Shown piece after piece: positions 1 to 8,551 of a DNA stretch of 64,000 nucleotides. The stretch's first letter is position 1; the number at the start of each line of letters is the position of its first letter. The translations under genes and the position numbers were made by a program. The stretch is from NCBI GenBank assembly GCA_013360405.1, contig JABWBR010000008.1:1-64000 (forward strand). The letters run 5' to 3'. Below the pieces are notes generated by a model. That model worked only from the letters and a program-made list of their open reading frames with translations, was not told the origin of the DNA and did not search any database. The DNA comes from Saprospiraceae bacterium. Its GTDB lineage: Bacteria; Bacteroidota; Bacteroidia; Chitinophagales; Saprospiraceae.

Positions 1-1
1 A

Positions 2-847
2 GGCCCATCGTACGCCACCATCGGGCCGAGGAATGGGTATCAGTACAATGGCAAGGAGCTGAATGAGGAATTGGAATTGGGGTGGAATGATTTTGGGGCG
101 AGGTGGCAAGACCCGGCTACGGGGAGGTGGTGGCAGGTGGATCTCTTGGCAGAACTTAACCACAACCTTCCATTGACCCCATATCATTATGTGGCTAACA
201 ATCCAATCTTAAATATTGATCCTGACGGGTTAGACTGGTATCAAAATTCAGATGGTGCAACTATTTGGCTAAACAGTAGAGATGGAACTTATACTGATGA
301 CGATGGTAATGAATGGAAGAATATTGGGGAAGAATTACTTTTCTTCGGTAGTGAAAACTTGATTTATTATACGCAGTCAGCAGATGAGAATGGTGATTTG
401 ACCTTGGAAACCTATGTATTTGATGCAGTATCGGGGGCGGCCTTAGAAGATGGGTCCTTTGAATACAGCCTGGAAAGACAGGCTGAAAAAGATCAAGGCC
501 CTTTGCCTGAAGGTGAATATACTGTTAATCCGAGTGCGATTCAGAACTGGTCAGACCTTTCATTTGTACAAAAAACTGCTGCCATTATCCGTAAAGGAAC
601 TTGGCCAGGCGGCCCTATAGCTTGGGGTTCGCATAGAGTATGGATCAATCCTTATGAAGTAGATGTAACTCATCCGGTTACCGGTGAGAAAGTTAGAAGG
701 ACAGGCTTTACGATTCACGGTGGCTCTATTCCAGGAAGTGTTGGTTGTATTGACCTTAGTACTCAGGACAAAGCATTTTTCAGAAAACTCAGACAATCAA
801 ACCAAGCAGCAATAAAGCTTATAGTCCGTTACCCTAGAGCAGAATAG
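2..847 (+). CDS. RHS repeat protein, C-terminal part with L,D-transpeptidase-like toxin domain (5' truncated by window edge)
   Basis: The reading frame is open from base 2, so the N-terminal RHS/YD shell lies outside the window. The first residues read YQYNGKEL then LGWNDFGARWQDPATGRWW, the usual end of an RHS core, followed by NNPILNIDPDGLDWY, where the variable tip begins. The tip (about 200 residues) ends with TIHGGSIPGSVGCIDLS. A His and a Cys ten residues apart (H216 and C226, counted from the codon at 71) match the catalytic pair of YkuD and DUF2778/Tlde1-type L,D-transpeptidase folds, which act on peptidoglycan peptides. By family knowledge such RHS tips are contact-dependent toxins that are cut free after export. 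The peptidoglycan target is inferred. No secretion genes for it are visible here. The next gene starts 2 nt after the stop and is the likely immunity gene. Confidence 0.8.
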   Translation, partial: GPSYATIGPRNGYQYNGKELNEELELGWNDFGARWQDPATGRWWQVDLLAELNHNLPLTPYHYVANNPILNIDPDGLDWYQNSDGATIWLNSRDGTYTDDDGNEWKNIGEELLFFGSENLIYYTQSADENGDLTLETYVFDAVSGAALEDGSFEYSLERQAEKDQGPLPEGEYTVNPSAIQNWSDLSFVQKTAAIIRKGTWPGGPIAWGSHRVWINPYEVDVTHPVTGEKVRRTGFTIHGGSIPGSVGCIDLSTQDKAFFRKLRQSNQAAIKLIVRYPRAE

Positions 848-849
848 TC

Positions 850-1224
850 ATGAGAATAATCTTAATATTTTGTGGAGTATACTGCTATATAGAGTCAGGC
901 GCCAATTTTCTGGATTTACTTTCATTTTATGAGAACCCAGATGATTTTATTAGACTCTATGAAATTGGGTCCAATAGTGATCACTTGCAATTTAAATCTG
1001 TGCTTTTTTACCAGATATGGAGGATTGTTCTTACTGTTTTGTTTTTAGGCTCTGGAGTAATTGCTTTTTCATTGTTAAACAAACCTAATAAGCAGCAGTC
1101 GTTCTTGGCATGGGTAGTTTTTGTAGTTACTTCACTAGGAATTTTATGGGAGTTATGGGCGTACTACGTTTGGCATCAATCTGGATATGACCATTATCCT
1201 GGATATGACCCATTTCTATTTTAG
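850..1224 (+). CDS. Small membrane protein, candidate immunity protein for the RHS toxin
   Basis: This 124-residue protein begins 2 nt after the RHS stop codon, so the two are almost certainly co-transcribed. I do not recognise the family. It has a hydrophobic N-terminus, a polar stretch (about residues 20-50), and two strong membrane segments at about 55-77 and 85-110 (the second rich in Trp and Tyr). It ends with a short aromatic tail. Polymorphic toxin loci place the immunity gene directly 3' of the toxin tip. A membrane-anchored protein would suit a toxin acting on the wall in the periplasm. This role rests on position and topology only. Confidence 0.6.
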   Translation: MRIILIFCGVYCYIESGANFLDLLSFYENPDDFIRLYEIGSNSDHLQFKSVLFYQIWRIVLTVLFLGSGVIAFSLLNKPNKQQSFLAWVVFVVTSLGILWELWAYYVWHQSGYDHYPGYDPFLF

Positions 1225-1495
1225 ACGAGCAAAGCCTCTGGCCCGGCTGGCGCGAGGTTGCAGGTTGCGATAAACAACTACAAAAAACAAAAACAAAACA
1301 TGCGGGCGATGGCACAAGACAAAGGCTTCAAACCCAAACCCGGCGCAGGGTGTTTTGACTTTAGGACTGTAAGACTATACGACTGTAAGACTATACGACT
1401 GCACAAATAAAGTTGGACAAATAATGATACGGAAAGTTCCCCTGTTCGTACAGTCGTACAGTCGCAAAGTCGTAAAGTCGCAAAAACAAATATCG
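1225..1495 (+). other. Decayed accessory stretch without an intact gene
   Basis: No convincing full gene is present. An open frame continues past the immunity-gene stop and contains an ATG at 1300 giving 36 codons to 1410 (MRAMAQDKGFKPKPGAG...). Its last third is encoded by the octamer array, so it is more likely debris than a gene. The rest is A-rich and repeat-derived. Confidence 0.4.
1365..1483. repeat. Octamer tandem array in two opposed arms
   Basis: Arm 1 (1365-1404) reads GACTGTAA, GACTATAC, GACTGTAA, GACTATAC, GACTGCAC. Arm 2 (1444-1483) reads GTTCGTAC, AGTCGTAC, AGTCGCAA, AGTCGTAA, AGTCGCAA, which is the same word on the opposite strand. Period is 8 nt throughout. The same GACTNTAN word recurs at 7093-7124 and 39888-39919. 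Confidence 0.85.
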
Positions 1496-1774
1496 GGAGT
1501 GACCAAAGACTATTGCCAGGGCATCGAATACAAAGACGGCGTAACGCTCATGCGCTTTAGAGCCAAGTACTGGCTAAAAGACCACCTGGGCAATACCCGC
1601 CTCGCCTTCGCCGACCCTGCATACATCTCCGCCAACTTGCGACTCTTGATTTCCACTTCCTTTTGCCCTAAAACTAATGCCACCTGGATATTAGCGCAAG
1701 ATATTTTTTGTATAAAAAATTTTACTCAGACCAAATTTTCTTATCAATTTAAAATTACCATTACAAACCCATAA
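1496..1774 (+). pseudogene. RHS repeat protein remnant
   Basis: Residues encoded at about 1496-1615 include DYCQGIEYKDGV and YWLKDHLGNTRLAFAD. Both are stock pieces of Saprospiraceae-type RHS proteins from the segment that normally precedes the core end seen at 2-230. In intact proteins a longer stretch separates these two pieces, so an internal deletion is likely. After FADPAYIS the frame runs into unrelated sequence and stops at 1774. There is no RHS upstream part, since octamer repeats come first. It is best read as a displaced or orphan RHS fragment left by recombination at this locus. Confidence 0.7.
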
Positions 1775-1843
1775 AAATAAATTTCAAGCCAAACTCTCCC
1801 CAAACAACGCCAATTTCCTATTTTCGGAAAAATTAAACACCGC

Positions 1844-2869
1844 ATGACCACTCGAAACTGGATCGCCGCAGTTGTGCTGATGGGACTAATGACCGGGGTA
1901 GGAGAGAGGCTGCTCGCACAAGACCTGCATTTCTCGCAGTACTACAACGCCCCGCTCAATACCAGTCCGGCGCTGACAGGCGTATTCTCCGGCGATGTCC
2001 GCATGGGCGCCAATGCCCGGCAACAGTGGGCGAGTGTGCCGGTGCCTTACCTGACTTTTTCGGGTTATTACGACCGCAAGATTTATGTACCGGGGCTGAC
2101 TAATGGTTTACTTGGCGGCGGCATATTATTTAATTACGATAAAGCCGGCGACGGCAACCTGAGCTGGGCGCAGATAGGTTTAGCCGTGTCTTATACCCAG
2201 CAATTAGCGGAGACGCATTACCTCACCGGCGGCGCCATGTTGCAATTGGGCCAACGCGCTTTTGATCCAACTAAGCTGAATTTCGACGATCAATACAACG
2301 GCGACATCTTTGACCCCACATTGGCTTCCGCCGAGTCTTTCCCAAAAACCTCGGTAGCCTACACAGATCTCTCTGCGGGTATCAACTGGCTGATGATTTC
2401 AAGAGATAATCGAAATGAAATAGTTGCCGGCGTGGCCTTTTACCACTTAACCCAACCGGCAGTGGGATTTTTTGACGATAGCAGCGCTACTTTGCCCATG
2501 AGATCGGCAGTTTATACGCACGGTGTTGTCCAGGTAGCTGAAAAATTGGATGTAGTCGTCCATGGCGCCTGGCAACTCATGTCGCCGCAACGGGAAATGC
2601 TGGCCGGCGCCGGCGCCCGCTACCACCTGGCACTGAACCCGCTGCAAACTATTGCGCTGCAGGCAGGGCTGTCTTACCGCTTGTCGGATGCGCTTATACC
2701 GCATCTAGAAGTGCATTATAACGAATGGATGGTAGGATTGAGCTACGATATTAATACATCCGCTTTTCAGGCTGCAAGCGCCCGACGCGGCGGCCCTGAA
2801 ATCGCCGTCCGGTATATCATCACCAAAGTAAAGCCACCCGATGCGTTTAAATCATGCCCGGTATTTTAG
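1844..2869 (+). CDS. PorP/SprF family outer-membrane protein
   Basis: The 341-residue protein has a signal peptide (residues 1 to about 26, ending LLAQ). It then shows the family hallmark DLHFSQYYNAPLNTSPALTG and alternating beta-barrel-like strands to the C-terminus. PorP/SprF proteins sit in the outer membrane and partner with type IX secretion and gliding-motility adhesins. The ATG at 1844 gives a clean signal sequence. The OmpA-family gene follows 4 nt after the stop; PorP/SprF plus PorE/OmpA-type pairs are common in Bacteroidota, usually next to a large adhesin, which is not present here. The paralogue-specific substrate cannot be told from sequence. Confidence 0.9.
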   Translation: MTTRNWIAAVVLMGLMTGVGERLLAQDLHFSQYYNAPLNTSPALTGVFSGDVRMGANARQQWASVPVPYLTFSGYYDRKIYVPGLTNGLLGGGILFNYDKAGDGNLSWAQIGLAVSYTQQLAETHYLTGGAMLQLGQRAFDPTKLNFDDQYNGDIFDPTLASAESFPKTSVAYTDLSAGINWLMISRDNRNEIVAGVAFYHLTQPAVGFFDDSSATLPMRSAVYTHGVVQVAEKLDVVVHGAWQLMSPQREMLAGAGARYHLALNPLQTIALQAGLSYRLSDALIPHLEVHYNEWMVGLSYDINTSAFQAASARRGGPEIAVRYIITKVKPPDAFKSCPVF

Positions 2870-2873
2870 CCTT

Positions 2874-4838
2874 ATGAGCAAAAAGCGCGCGATATATCTC
2901 GTATTCGTGTGTTGCCTACTGGTTCAGGGAGCAAAAGCCCAGCCTTTTAAGGCTTATCTGAGCGCCGGGCAACAGTCGGCAGCGCAAAAAGACCATTACG
3001 CCGCTATGCACTACCTGGGTAAAGCCCTCGAATTGCGTCCGGATGCCACGCAGGCGCAGTATTTGTACGCCGAAGCCGCCCGGCAGTTTAACGCCTTTGA
3101 ACTGGCCGCGGATGCGTATAAAAAAGTCCTCGACCGCGATAAAAACGGCGAATACCCGCTTGCGCTTTTCTGGCTGGGCGCCGTGTACCGGTCAGTGGGC
3201 GATTATGCCGCTGCCGAAGACAGCTACAGGTTGTTTCTGGCGAAATATCCCGATGGGGAAAACGCCGGCCTGGCCCGCGAAGCCCTGGCTTCCTGCCAAT
3301 GGGCAATGGGGCAAACACCTGATCATTATGTCCTCAAAGCGCTGAGCAAAAATATTAACTCCGGGTTTTCAGAGTTTGCACCTTTGATGGCAGGCGATAC
3401 CCTTTATTTTACCTCCTATAAATTTGATTATAAAGAAGATACGCGTAAACCAAAGCGCAAATTGTCGAAAGCCATGATGTCGGTGAAGGGTGGGAGAGGG
3501 AAACTACTTTCGAAACCCTTCAATCAGGAAGAAGATAAACATACTGCACACGTAGCGCTGAGTTTGAATAAAAAACGGCTGTATTACACGATTTGCGAAT
3601 TTATCAGCGCCGCTGATATCCGCTGCTCAATATATTACCGCGAAAAAGACAAACGCAACCGCTGGAAAGAACCGGCTATCAAATTGCCCAACAGCATAAA
3701 CGCTCCCGGTTATACTGCCACGCAGCCTGCAATAGGATATGATTCTCTGCTGCAAAAGGAAGTGCTTTATTTCGTAAGTGACCGCCCCGGCGGCAAAGGT
3801 TTTCTCGATATTTGGGCATCAACTATCGAAACAGGCGATAACAAATTTGGAGAGCCCTTCCCGCTTGAAGACATCAATACAAGCGGCAACGATGTGACGC
3901 CGTTTTTTCATACACCTACCCAAACTTTGTATTTCAGCTGCGACTGTCGGCAGGGCTTCGGAGGTTACGATATTTATCGCAGCCATGCCTCCGGCGATGT
4001 CGTGGCGCTACCCGCGCCTTTTAATTCGAGCTACAATGACCTGTATTTTAGTTGTGGCTCAGACCCCAAATCCGGTTTCCTGGCCTCCAACCGACCAGGT
4101 ACGCAATTCCTGGATCCGGCCTTGAAGGCTTGCTGCAACGACATCTTTGAATTTACTTACGTACCGCCTCCGCCCCCCGTTGACGAACCCCTGGCGGGCA
4201 ACGAGCCGCCGCCCCTGCCCAGCGTTCCCGATTTTGAAACCAAACAACCGGAATTGCCCCGCAAACTCGAAGATTTTCTGCCACTGGCCCTGTATTTCGA
4301 CAACGACGAACCCGATAAACGCACCCGAAAAACAACCACCCGACAAACGTATGCGCAAACCTACGAACGCTACTACGCGCGCAAAAGCGAATACATCACC
4401 GAATATACCGACCCGCTAAAAGAAGCCGACAAGGAAGAAGCCGAAATTTTGATGGATGTTTTTTTTGAAGATAAGGTAAACAAAGGCTACGAATGGCTGC
4501 TGCGTTTTTCTGAGATTTTACACGAACGGCTAGTGGCCGGCGACCGGGTAGAAATTTTTATCAAAGGATTTACCAGCCCCAGGGCGCAAAGTGATTACAA
4601 CCTGTCGCTGGGCCGTAGGCGAATCAGCAGCCTGCGCAATCATTTTGATACCTACCGCGAAGGATTGTTTTCGTCTTATCTAAAATCGGGACAATTGATT
4701 ATCACCGAGCGTTCTTTTGGCGAGGCGACTGCCGCTGCAGGCGTTAGCGACGACCTGTTCGACCTGCGCAACTCCGTATTTAGCATCGGAGCCGCCAACG
4801 AGCGAAGAGTAGAAATTGTGGAGATTAAATCGCAGTAA
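2874..4838 (+). CDS. TPR-PD40-OmpA family envelope protein
   Basis: I chose the ATG at 2874 because it gives the signal peptide MSKKRAIYLVFVCCLLVQGAKAQ and begins just after the PorP/SprF stop; an in-frame ATG at 2841 would overlap that gene. The 654-residue product has TPR-like helices (about 30-150). WD40-like PD40 propeller repeats (about 165-400) carry FVSDRPGGKGFLDIW and SNRPG motifs. A proline-rich linker (YVPPPPPVDEP) follows, then a C-terminal OmpA-like peptidoglycan-binding domain (about 530-654). The architecture matches PorE-like proteins that tether T9SS and gliding components to the wall. Function is inferred from architecture and the PorP/SprF neighbour. Confidence 0.87.
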   Translation: MSKKRAIYLVFVCCLLVQGAKAQPFKAYLSAGQQSAAQKDHYAAMHYLGKALELRPDATQAQYLYAEAARQFNAFELAADAYKKVLDRDKNGEYPLALFWLGAVYRSVGDYAAAEDSYRLFLAKYPDGENAGLAREALASCQWAMGQTPDHYVLKALSKNINSGFSEFAPLMAGDTLYFTSYKFDYKEDTRKPKRKLSKAMMSVKGGRGKLLSKPFNQEEDKHTAHVALSLNKKRLYYTICEFISAADIRCSIYYREKDKRNRWKEPAIKLPNSINAPGYTATQPAIGYDSLLQKEVLYFVSDRPGGKGFLDIWASTIETGDNKFGEPFPLEDINTSGNDVTPFFHTPTQTLYFSCDCRQGFGGYDIYRSHASGDVVALPAPFNSSYNDLYFSCGSDPKSGFLASNRPGTQFLDPALKACCNDIFEFTYVPPPPPVDEPLAGNEPPPLPSVPDFETKQPELPRKLEDFLPLALYFDNDEPDKRTRKTTTRQTYAQTYERYYARKSEYITEYTDPLKEADKEEAEILMDVFFEDKVNKGYEWLLRFSEILHERLVAGDRVEIFIKGFTSPRAQSDYNLSLGRRRISSLRNHFDTYREGLFSSYLKSGQLIITERSFGEATAAAGVSDDLFDLRNSVFSIGAANERRVEIVEIKSQ

Positions 4839-4840
4839 GA

Positions 4841-5506
4841 TCAGGCCTGCTTTTTTATCAGCGATTGTTCTAAACGGGGTGATTTTAATAACTTAGGCGC
4901 CAGCCAATGCCATAATACGGCGATAGCAACTCCCATAATAGCTCCCAGATAAACGTCCTTCAAAAAGTGCTGAATAAGATATATTCTGGAAAAGCCGACG
5001 AGCAGCGCAATTAGAAAAAGGAGGGCGCCCAGGCCTTTTTTCTCGGGTAAACTAAATGCCAGAAAAGTAAAAATAGCAAATGCCGACATGGTATGCCCCG
5101 ATGGAAAACTGGTTAATCCCCCGTGCATAGCCACACCAGTAACCGGATCGATCTGATCGAGTAATCCGGCATTTTTGAAAAATAAAAAAGGGCGTTCATG
5201 CGCAAAAAACTGCTTGGAAATGCCACTGGCAAGAATTACGGTTATACCTAAAAGCGGCACTGCCGCGGCATGGCGATATTTGACAAATAATAATACTATC
5301 AGAGCCGGTATGTAAATGTAAGCTTCTCCCAGCGTGGTCGCAAACCGGAAAAAGGCATCTCCAAAATCAGATCGGTATTGGTTGACAAACAGAATATCGG
5401 CTCCCTGGTCGATAAATGCTAGTATAACAGCCCCAACCAGAAGAAATCCAGCAAAAAGCGAATAGAAATAAGGATTATTGACCCACAGTTGTTTTACCAC
5501 TTTCAT
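4841..5506 (-). CDS. PAP2 family phosphatase (membrane)
   Basis: This 221-residue, multi-pass membrane protein has the three acid phosphatase motifs: K98-x6-R105-P106, P135-S-G-H138, and S173-R174-x5-H180-x3-D184. The last His is the expected nucleophile. Family members dephosphorylate phosphatidic acid, undecaprenyl pyrophosphate or related lipids at the outer face of the inner membrane; the substrate here is not determined. The start overlaps the 3' end of the LptF/G gene by 32 nt on the same strand, so the two are probably translated from one message. It is convergent with the OmpA-family gene, with 2 nt between stops. Confidence 0.9.
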   Translation of the reverse strand: MKVVKQLWVNNPYFYSLFAGFLLVGAVILAFIDQGADILFVNQYRSDFGDAFFRFATTLGEAYIYIPALIVLLFVKYRHAAAVPLLGITVILASGISKQFFAHERPFLFFKNAGLLDQIDPVTGVAMHGGLTSFPSGHTMSAFAIFTFLAFSLPEKKGLGALLFLIALLVGFSRIYLIQHFLKDVYLGAIMGVAIAVLWHWLAPKLLKSPRLEQSLIKKQA

Positions 5507-7088
5507 ATTTTCTTTTCCACATACTTATATACGCGCGAATGGCAGTTAAGTTGACCACTTTGGCGTCATTCATCGCTTTATAAGTTAAAAAAAGTCCAAT
5601 AGGGAATAAAATAGCGCAAGGCAACCAGGCGGCGGCGGCGGCGGGAATGACGAATGTTTCGGCAATTTTGCGGCAAAAAATGGTTAGCACGACAAATAGC
5701 ATAAAGAAGATAATCGACACTAAAATGGGATATCCGAATCCCCCTTTTCGCACAATAGCCCCCATGGGCGCGCCTATAAACACAAAAATAAAGCAAACCA
5801 CCGCCATGCTGAATTTCGTCCAAAGCTCGAAGATGTGTTTGGCCTCGGCTTCGCGGATGGAATCGATGGATCGGGAAGCCGATTCTGCCTGGTTGAGCAC
5901 ACCCCGCGTGAGGGTTTTCGCTTTGCTGCTAATTTCTTTCCTGTCGCGGAGGCCGAAACTGCGGTAAAACCCGTTTTCTGATTTAAGGCTGTCGGCATTT
6001 TGCTCGTATATCCGATAGGGCAGGGGGTTGTGAAGAGCAGTCTTATTAGCCAAGGCAGTTGCGGGAATAGGCTGAATGTCTCTTTCCGGCCTTGGCGACT
6101 GAATGGAACTTAAAGTATCCGGCCGGTATGCGTTCTGGGCTGAAGTACTGTCTTTTGTAGCATCAAGCAGGCTATCCGGCGTGACATAGTGGAAATAGGC
6201 GTTAAAATTGTTCGAAAAACTCTGCCTGCGGTTGGCTATCCGGACGCCTATCGAGTCTATGGCCTCGCGAAGTTGGCCGCTGCTCATCATGGTCCGGTTT
6301 TGTTTAAAAAGTTCTTCGTTTGTACGGTTGAGGTCAAATTCACTGAGGTCAAATACTTTGGTCCAATGCTTAAAAGTTGTACGCACAAACGGAAATCCAT
6401 TATTATTGCCTGCGTTGCCGGGCTGCACCTCGATATATTGGTGTCCGTCACTTAGTCGCATGACGAAATAGCGATCATCTTCCAGTGAATACATCTCACC
6501 GCTTTGGGCAGTTACCACGCTAAGGCGGTTGCGGCTTGCCTCGTTGTGGTCGTATATCAATACGTCTTCAATAGTGCGGCCGTCGCTTTTTTTATTCCCA
6601 ATGTGAATGGCCTGTCCCTGAAAATCCTCGTTGAATACGCCCTCATCAATGCGCAGACTGGGCTTTTGGCGCTGTATATCGTACATACGCGAGCCAAATT
6701 TCAGGTTGGCAATGGGAATCAGGTTATTGGAACAGACATAGGAAAATACGGCCGTGAAAGCACCAAAAACGATGAGCGAGCTCATGACCCGTATTAATGA
6801 CACACCCGCCGATTTGAAAGATGACAATTCGTAGTATTCAGCCAGGTTGCCGAGTACCATGACGGAGGAAATCAGTATGGCCAATGGAAGAGACATGGGT
6901 ATCAACGCCACGCACCGGTATGCCAGTAACTCCATCAGCAAGAAGAACCCCAAACCTTTGCCTGCAATATCGTCGATATAAAGCCATAGCGTTTGCATCA
7001 GCAATACAAACATGGCTATCATAAAAGTGACGACAAAAGGTGGAATAAAACTGCTGATGACCAGCCGGTCCAATTTCTTCATGCCCAT
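5475..7088 (-). CDS. LptF/LptG family permease (YjgP/YjgQ)
   Basis: This 537-residue protein has three N-terminal membrane helices, a long periplasmic region (about residues 120-430, the beta-jellyroll position), and three C-terminal helices, as in the LPS export ABC transporter permeases LptF and LptG. FIGAPMGAIVRKGGFGYPI near the last helices is typical. The periplasmic loop is long, with a charged, low-complexity insert at about 280-400. In Bacteroidota one such gene often stands alone, so F versus G is not assigned. A second in-frame ATG lies at 7082 and may be the true start (MKKLDRLVI). An LptE homologue is at 61183. Confidence 0.9.
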   Translation of the reverse strand: MGMKKLDRLVISSFIPPFVVTFMIAMFVLLMQTLWLYIDDIAGKGLGFFLLMELLAYRCVALIPMSLPLAILISSVMVLGNLAEYYELSSFKSAGVSLIRVMSSLIVFGAFTAVFSYVCSNNLIPIANLKFGSRMYDIQRQKPSLRIDEGVFNEDFQGQAIHIGNKKSDGRTIEDVLIYDHNEASRNRLSVVTAQSGEMYSLEDDRYFVMRLSDGHQYIEVQPGNAGNNNGFPFVRTTFKHWTKVFDLSEFDLNRTNEELFKQNRTMMSSGQLREAIDSIGVRIANRRQSFSNNFNAYFHYVTPDSLLDATKDSTSAQNAYRPDTLSSIQSPRPERDIQPIPATALANKTALHNPLPYRIYEQNADSLKSENGFYRSFGLRDRKEISSKAKTLTRGVLNQAESASRSIDSIREAEAKHIFELWTKFSMAVVCFIFVFIGAPMGAIVRKGGFGYPILVSIIFFMLFVVLTIFCRKIAETFVIPAAAAAWLPCAILFPIGLFLTYKAMNDAKVVNLTAIRAYISMWKRKYESGKTTVGQ

Positions 7089-7092
7089 TCAG

Positions 7093-7124
7093 GTTCGTAT
7101 AGTCTTACAGTCATTTAGTCTATC
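7093..7124. repeat. Octamer array, GACTNTAN family
   Basis: Four 8-nt units (GTTCGTAT, AGTCTTAC, AGTCATTT, AGTCTATC) fill the whole gap between the pepP-like stop and the lptF/G start. They leave no room for a normal ribosome-binding site spacer other than the array itself. Confidence 0.75.
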
Positions 7125-7126
7125 CC

Positions 7127-8551
7127 TCACCCTACCAGCAGTGGAAAGTGCGCCTTGCGGACTTCCTCTACCTCATCGATGGTTTTGGGTATCGGACTTC
7201 CCAATATCCGATGGCCGGTAGCGGTAATGAGTACATTATCCTCGATCCGCACACCTCCAAAATCGCGGTAAGCCTGCAATTTATCGTAGTTAATGAAATC
7301 CAGGTATTTGCCTTGTTGTTGCCACAAATCCATCAACTCGGGGATAAAATATACGCCGGGTTCCACTGTTAGCACAAAACCGGGATGCAGCGCCCGGCCA
7401 AGCCTTAGAGATTTGAGGCCAAACTGCTTGCTCCGTTCCAACTCACCGGCATATCCCACGTATTGCTCGCCCACGTCTTCCATGTCGTGTACGTCGAGGC
7501 CCAGCATATGGCCGAGTCCGTGCGGGAAAAACAAAGCGAAGGCGCCGCCGGCGATAGCTTCATCGGTATCGCCTTTCATCAACCCCAGTGATTTGAGTCC
7601 TTCCACCATCACCCGTGCGCTAAGCAGGTGCACGTCGTAGTAACGCACGCCCGGCTTGAGGGCATCTATTGCGCTGAGTTGCATCTGAAGCACGAGGTTG
7701 TAAATATCCCGTTGCCGTGAGGTAAAGGTGAGATCTACAGGAAACGTGCGCGTAATGTCGCCCGCATAAAACATATGGCTGTCGGCGCCAAAATCACCCA
7801 ATACCAGCTTACCGCTGGTGAGTATATTTCCGTGATAATGATTGTGCAGGGTTTGACCGTTGATAGTCAGAATAATCGAATAACCGGGTTGGGTGCCATG
7901 CGCTTGCGCGATACCTGCCGCAATTCCTGCAAGGGCGGCTTCCGTGATGCCCGGTTTGGCGGCTTTCATCACAGCCAGATGCATATCTCCGGTAAAATTC
8001 ACGGCTTTTTCCAACTCGGCTACTTCTTCGTCCGATTTGATGATGCGCTGCGCCACAATGGCTTTGATAAGCGATTCGGAAACACCGGCTGCCAGTTGAT
8101 CTACCGGCGTATCCAGCCAGCGGCTCAGCCTGATGCTGTTATCGCCCCGATAAGGAGGTAAGTAGTGGATCTTCCGCTGCCCGGCTTTTGCAGCCCCCAG
8201 TTTATCTGCCAATGCAGCGTATGGGGCTGTATGGGACACACCGATTCGATGTGCCAACTCGGCCATCGAAGGCTGTGGGCCCATCCACACGATATAATCA
8301 ATGCTGAGGTCATCGCCGTATAACGTAGTCGTATTTTCATCAATATCGATCACCAGCGCCAAACCAGGTTGGGAAATACCCGCAAAATAGAGAAAATGAC
8401 TGTCTTGCCGGTAAGGATAGGTATTATCGAGGTAATTCATCGGGCTGTCGTCGTTGCCCGGTAATAAAATAATTCCGCTGCCTACCTCTTTCTGCAATCG
8501 GGCCCTGCGGGCTGCATAGGTGGCGGCTTCAAAAAGATGATTATTTATCAT
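7127..8551 (-). CDS. pepP: Xaa-Pro aminopeptidase (M24B family)
   Basis: This 474-residue cytosolic metallopeptidase removes N-terminal residues that precede proline. It has an N-terminal AMP_N domain (about 5-140, with GNDDSPMNYLDNTYPYRQDSHF split over strands) and a pita-bread catalytic domain. Metal ligands are visible: D253 and D265 (DFGAD...AGDITRTF), H348 (PHGLGHMLGLDVHD), E397 (TVEPGVYF) and the C-terminal Glu of GGVRIEDN. The ATG overlaps the stop of the upstream nuclease gene by 11 nt, indicating translational coupling. Its 3' end abuts an octamer array. Confidence 0.92.
   Translation of the reverse strand: MINNHLFEAATYAARRARLQKEVGSGIILLPGNDDSPMNYLDNTYPYRQDSHFLYFAGISQPGLALVIDIDENTTTLYGDDLSIDYIVWMGPQPSMAELAHRIGVSHTAPYAALADKLGAAKAGQRKIHYLPPYRGDNSIRLSRWLDTPVDQLAAGVSESLIKAIVAQRIIKSDEEVAELEKAVNFTGDMHLAVMKAAKPGITEAALAGIAAGIAQAHGTQPGYSIILTINGQTLHNHYHGNILTSGKLVLGDFGADSHMFYAGDITRTFPVDLTFTSRQRDIYNLVLQMQLSAIDALKPGVRYYDVHLLSARVMVEGLKSLGLMKGDTDEAIAGGAFALFFPHGLGHMLGLDVHDMEDVGEQYVGYAGELERSKQFGLKSLRLGRALHPGFVLTVEPGVYFIPELMDLWQQQGKYLDFINYDKLQAYRDFGGVRIEDNVLITATGHRILGSPIPKTIDEVEEVRKAHFPLLVG

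Noticed and set aside
1300-1410. 36-codon open frame after the immunity gene
   Set aside because: Its final third is encoded by octamer repeats and no domain or ribosome-binding site is evident.
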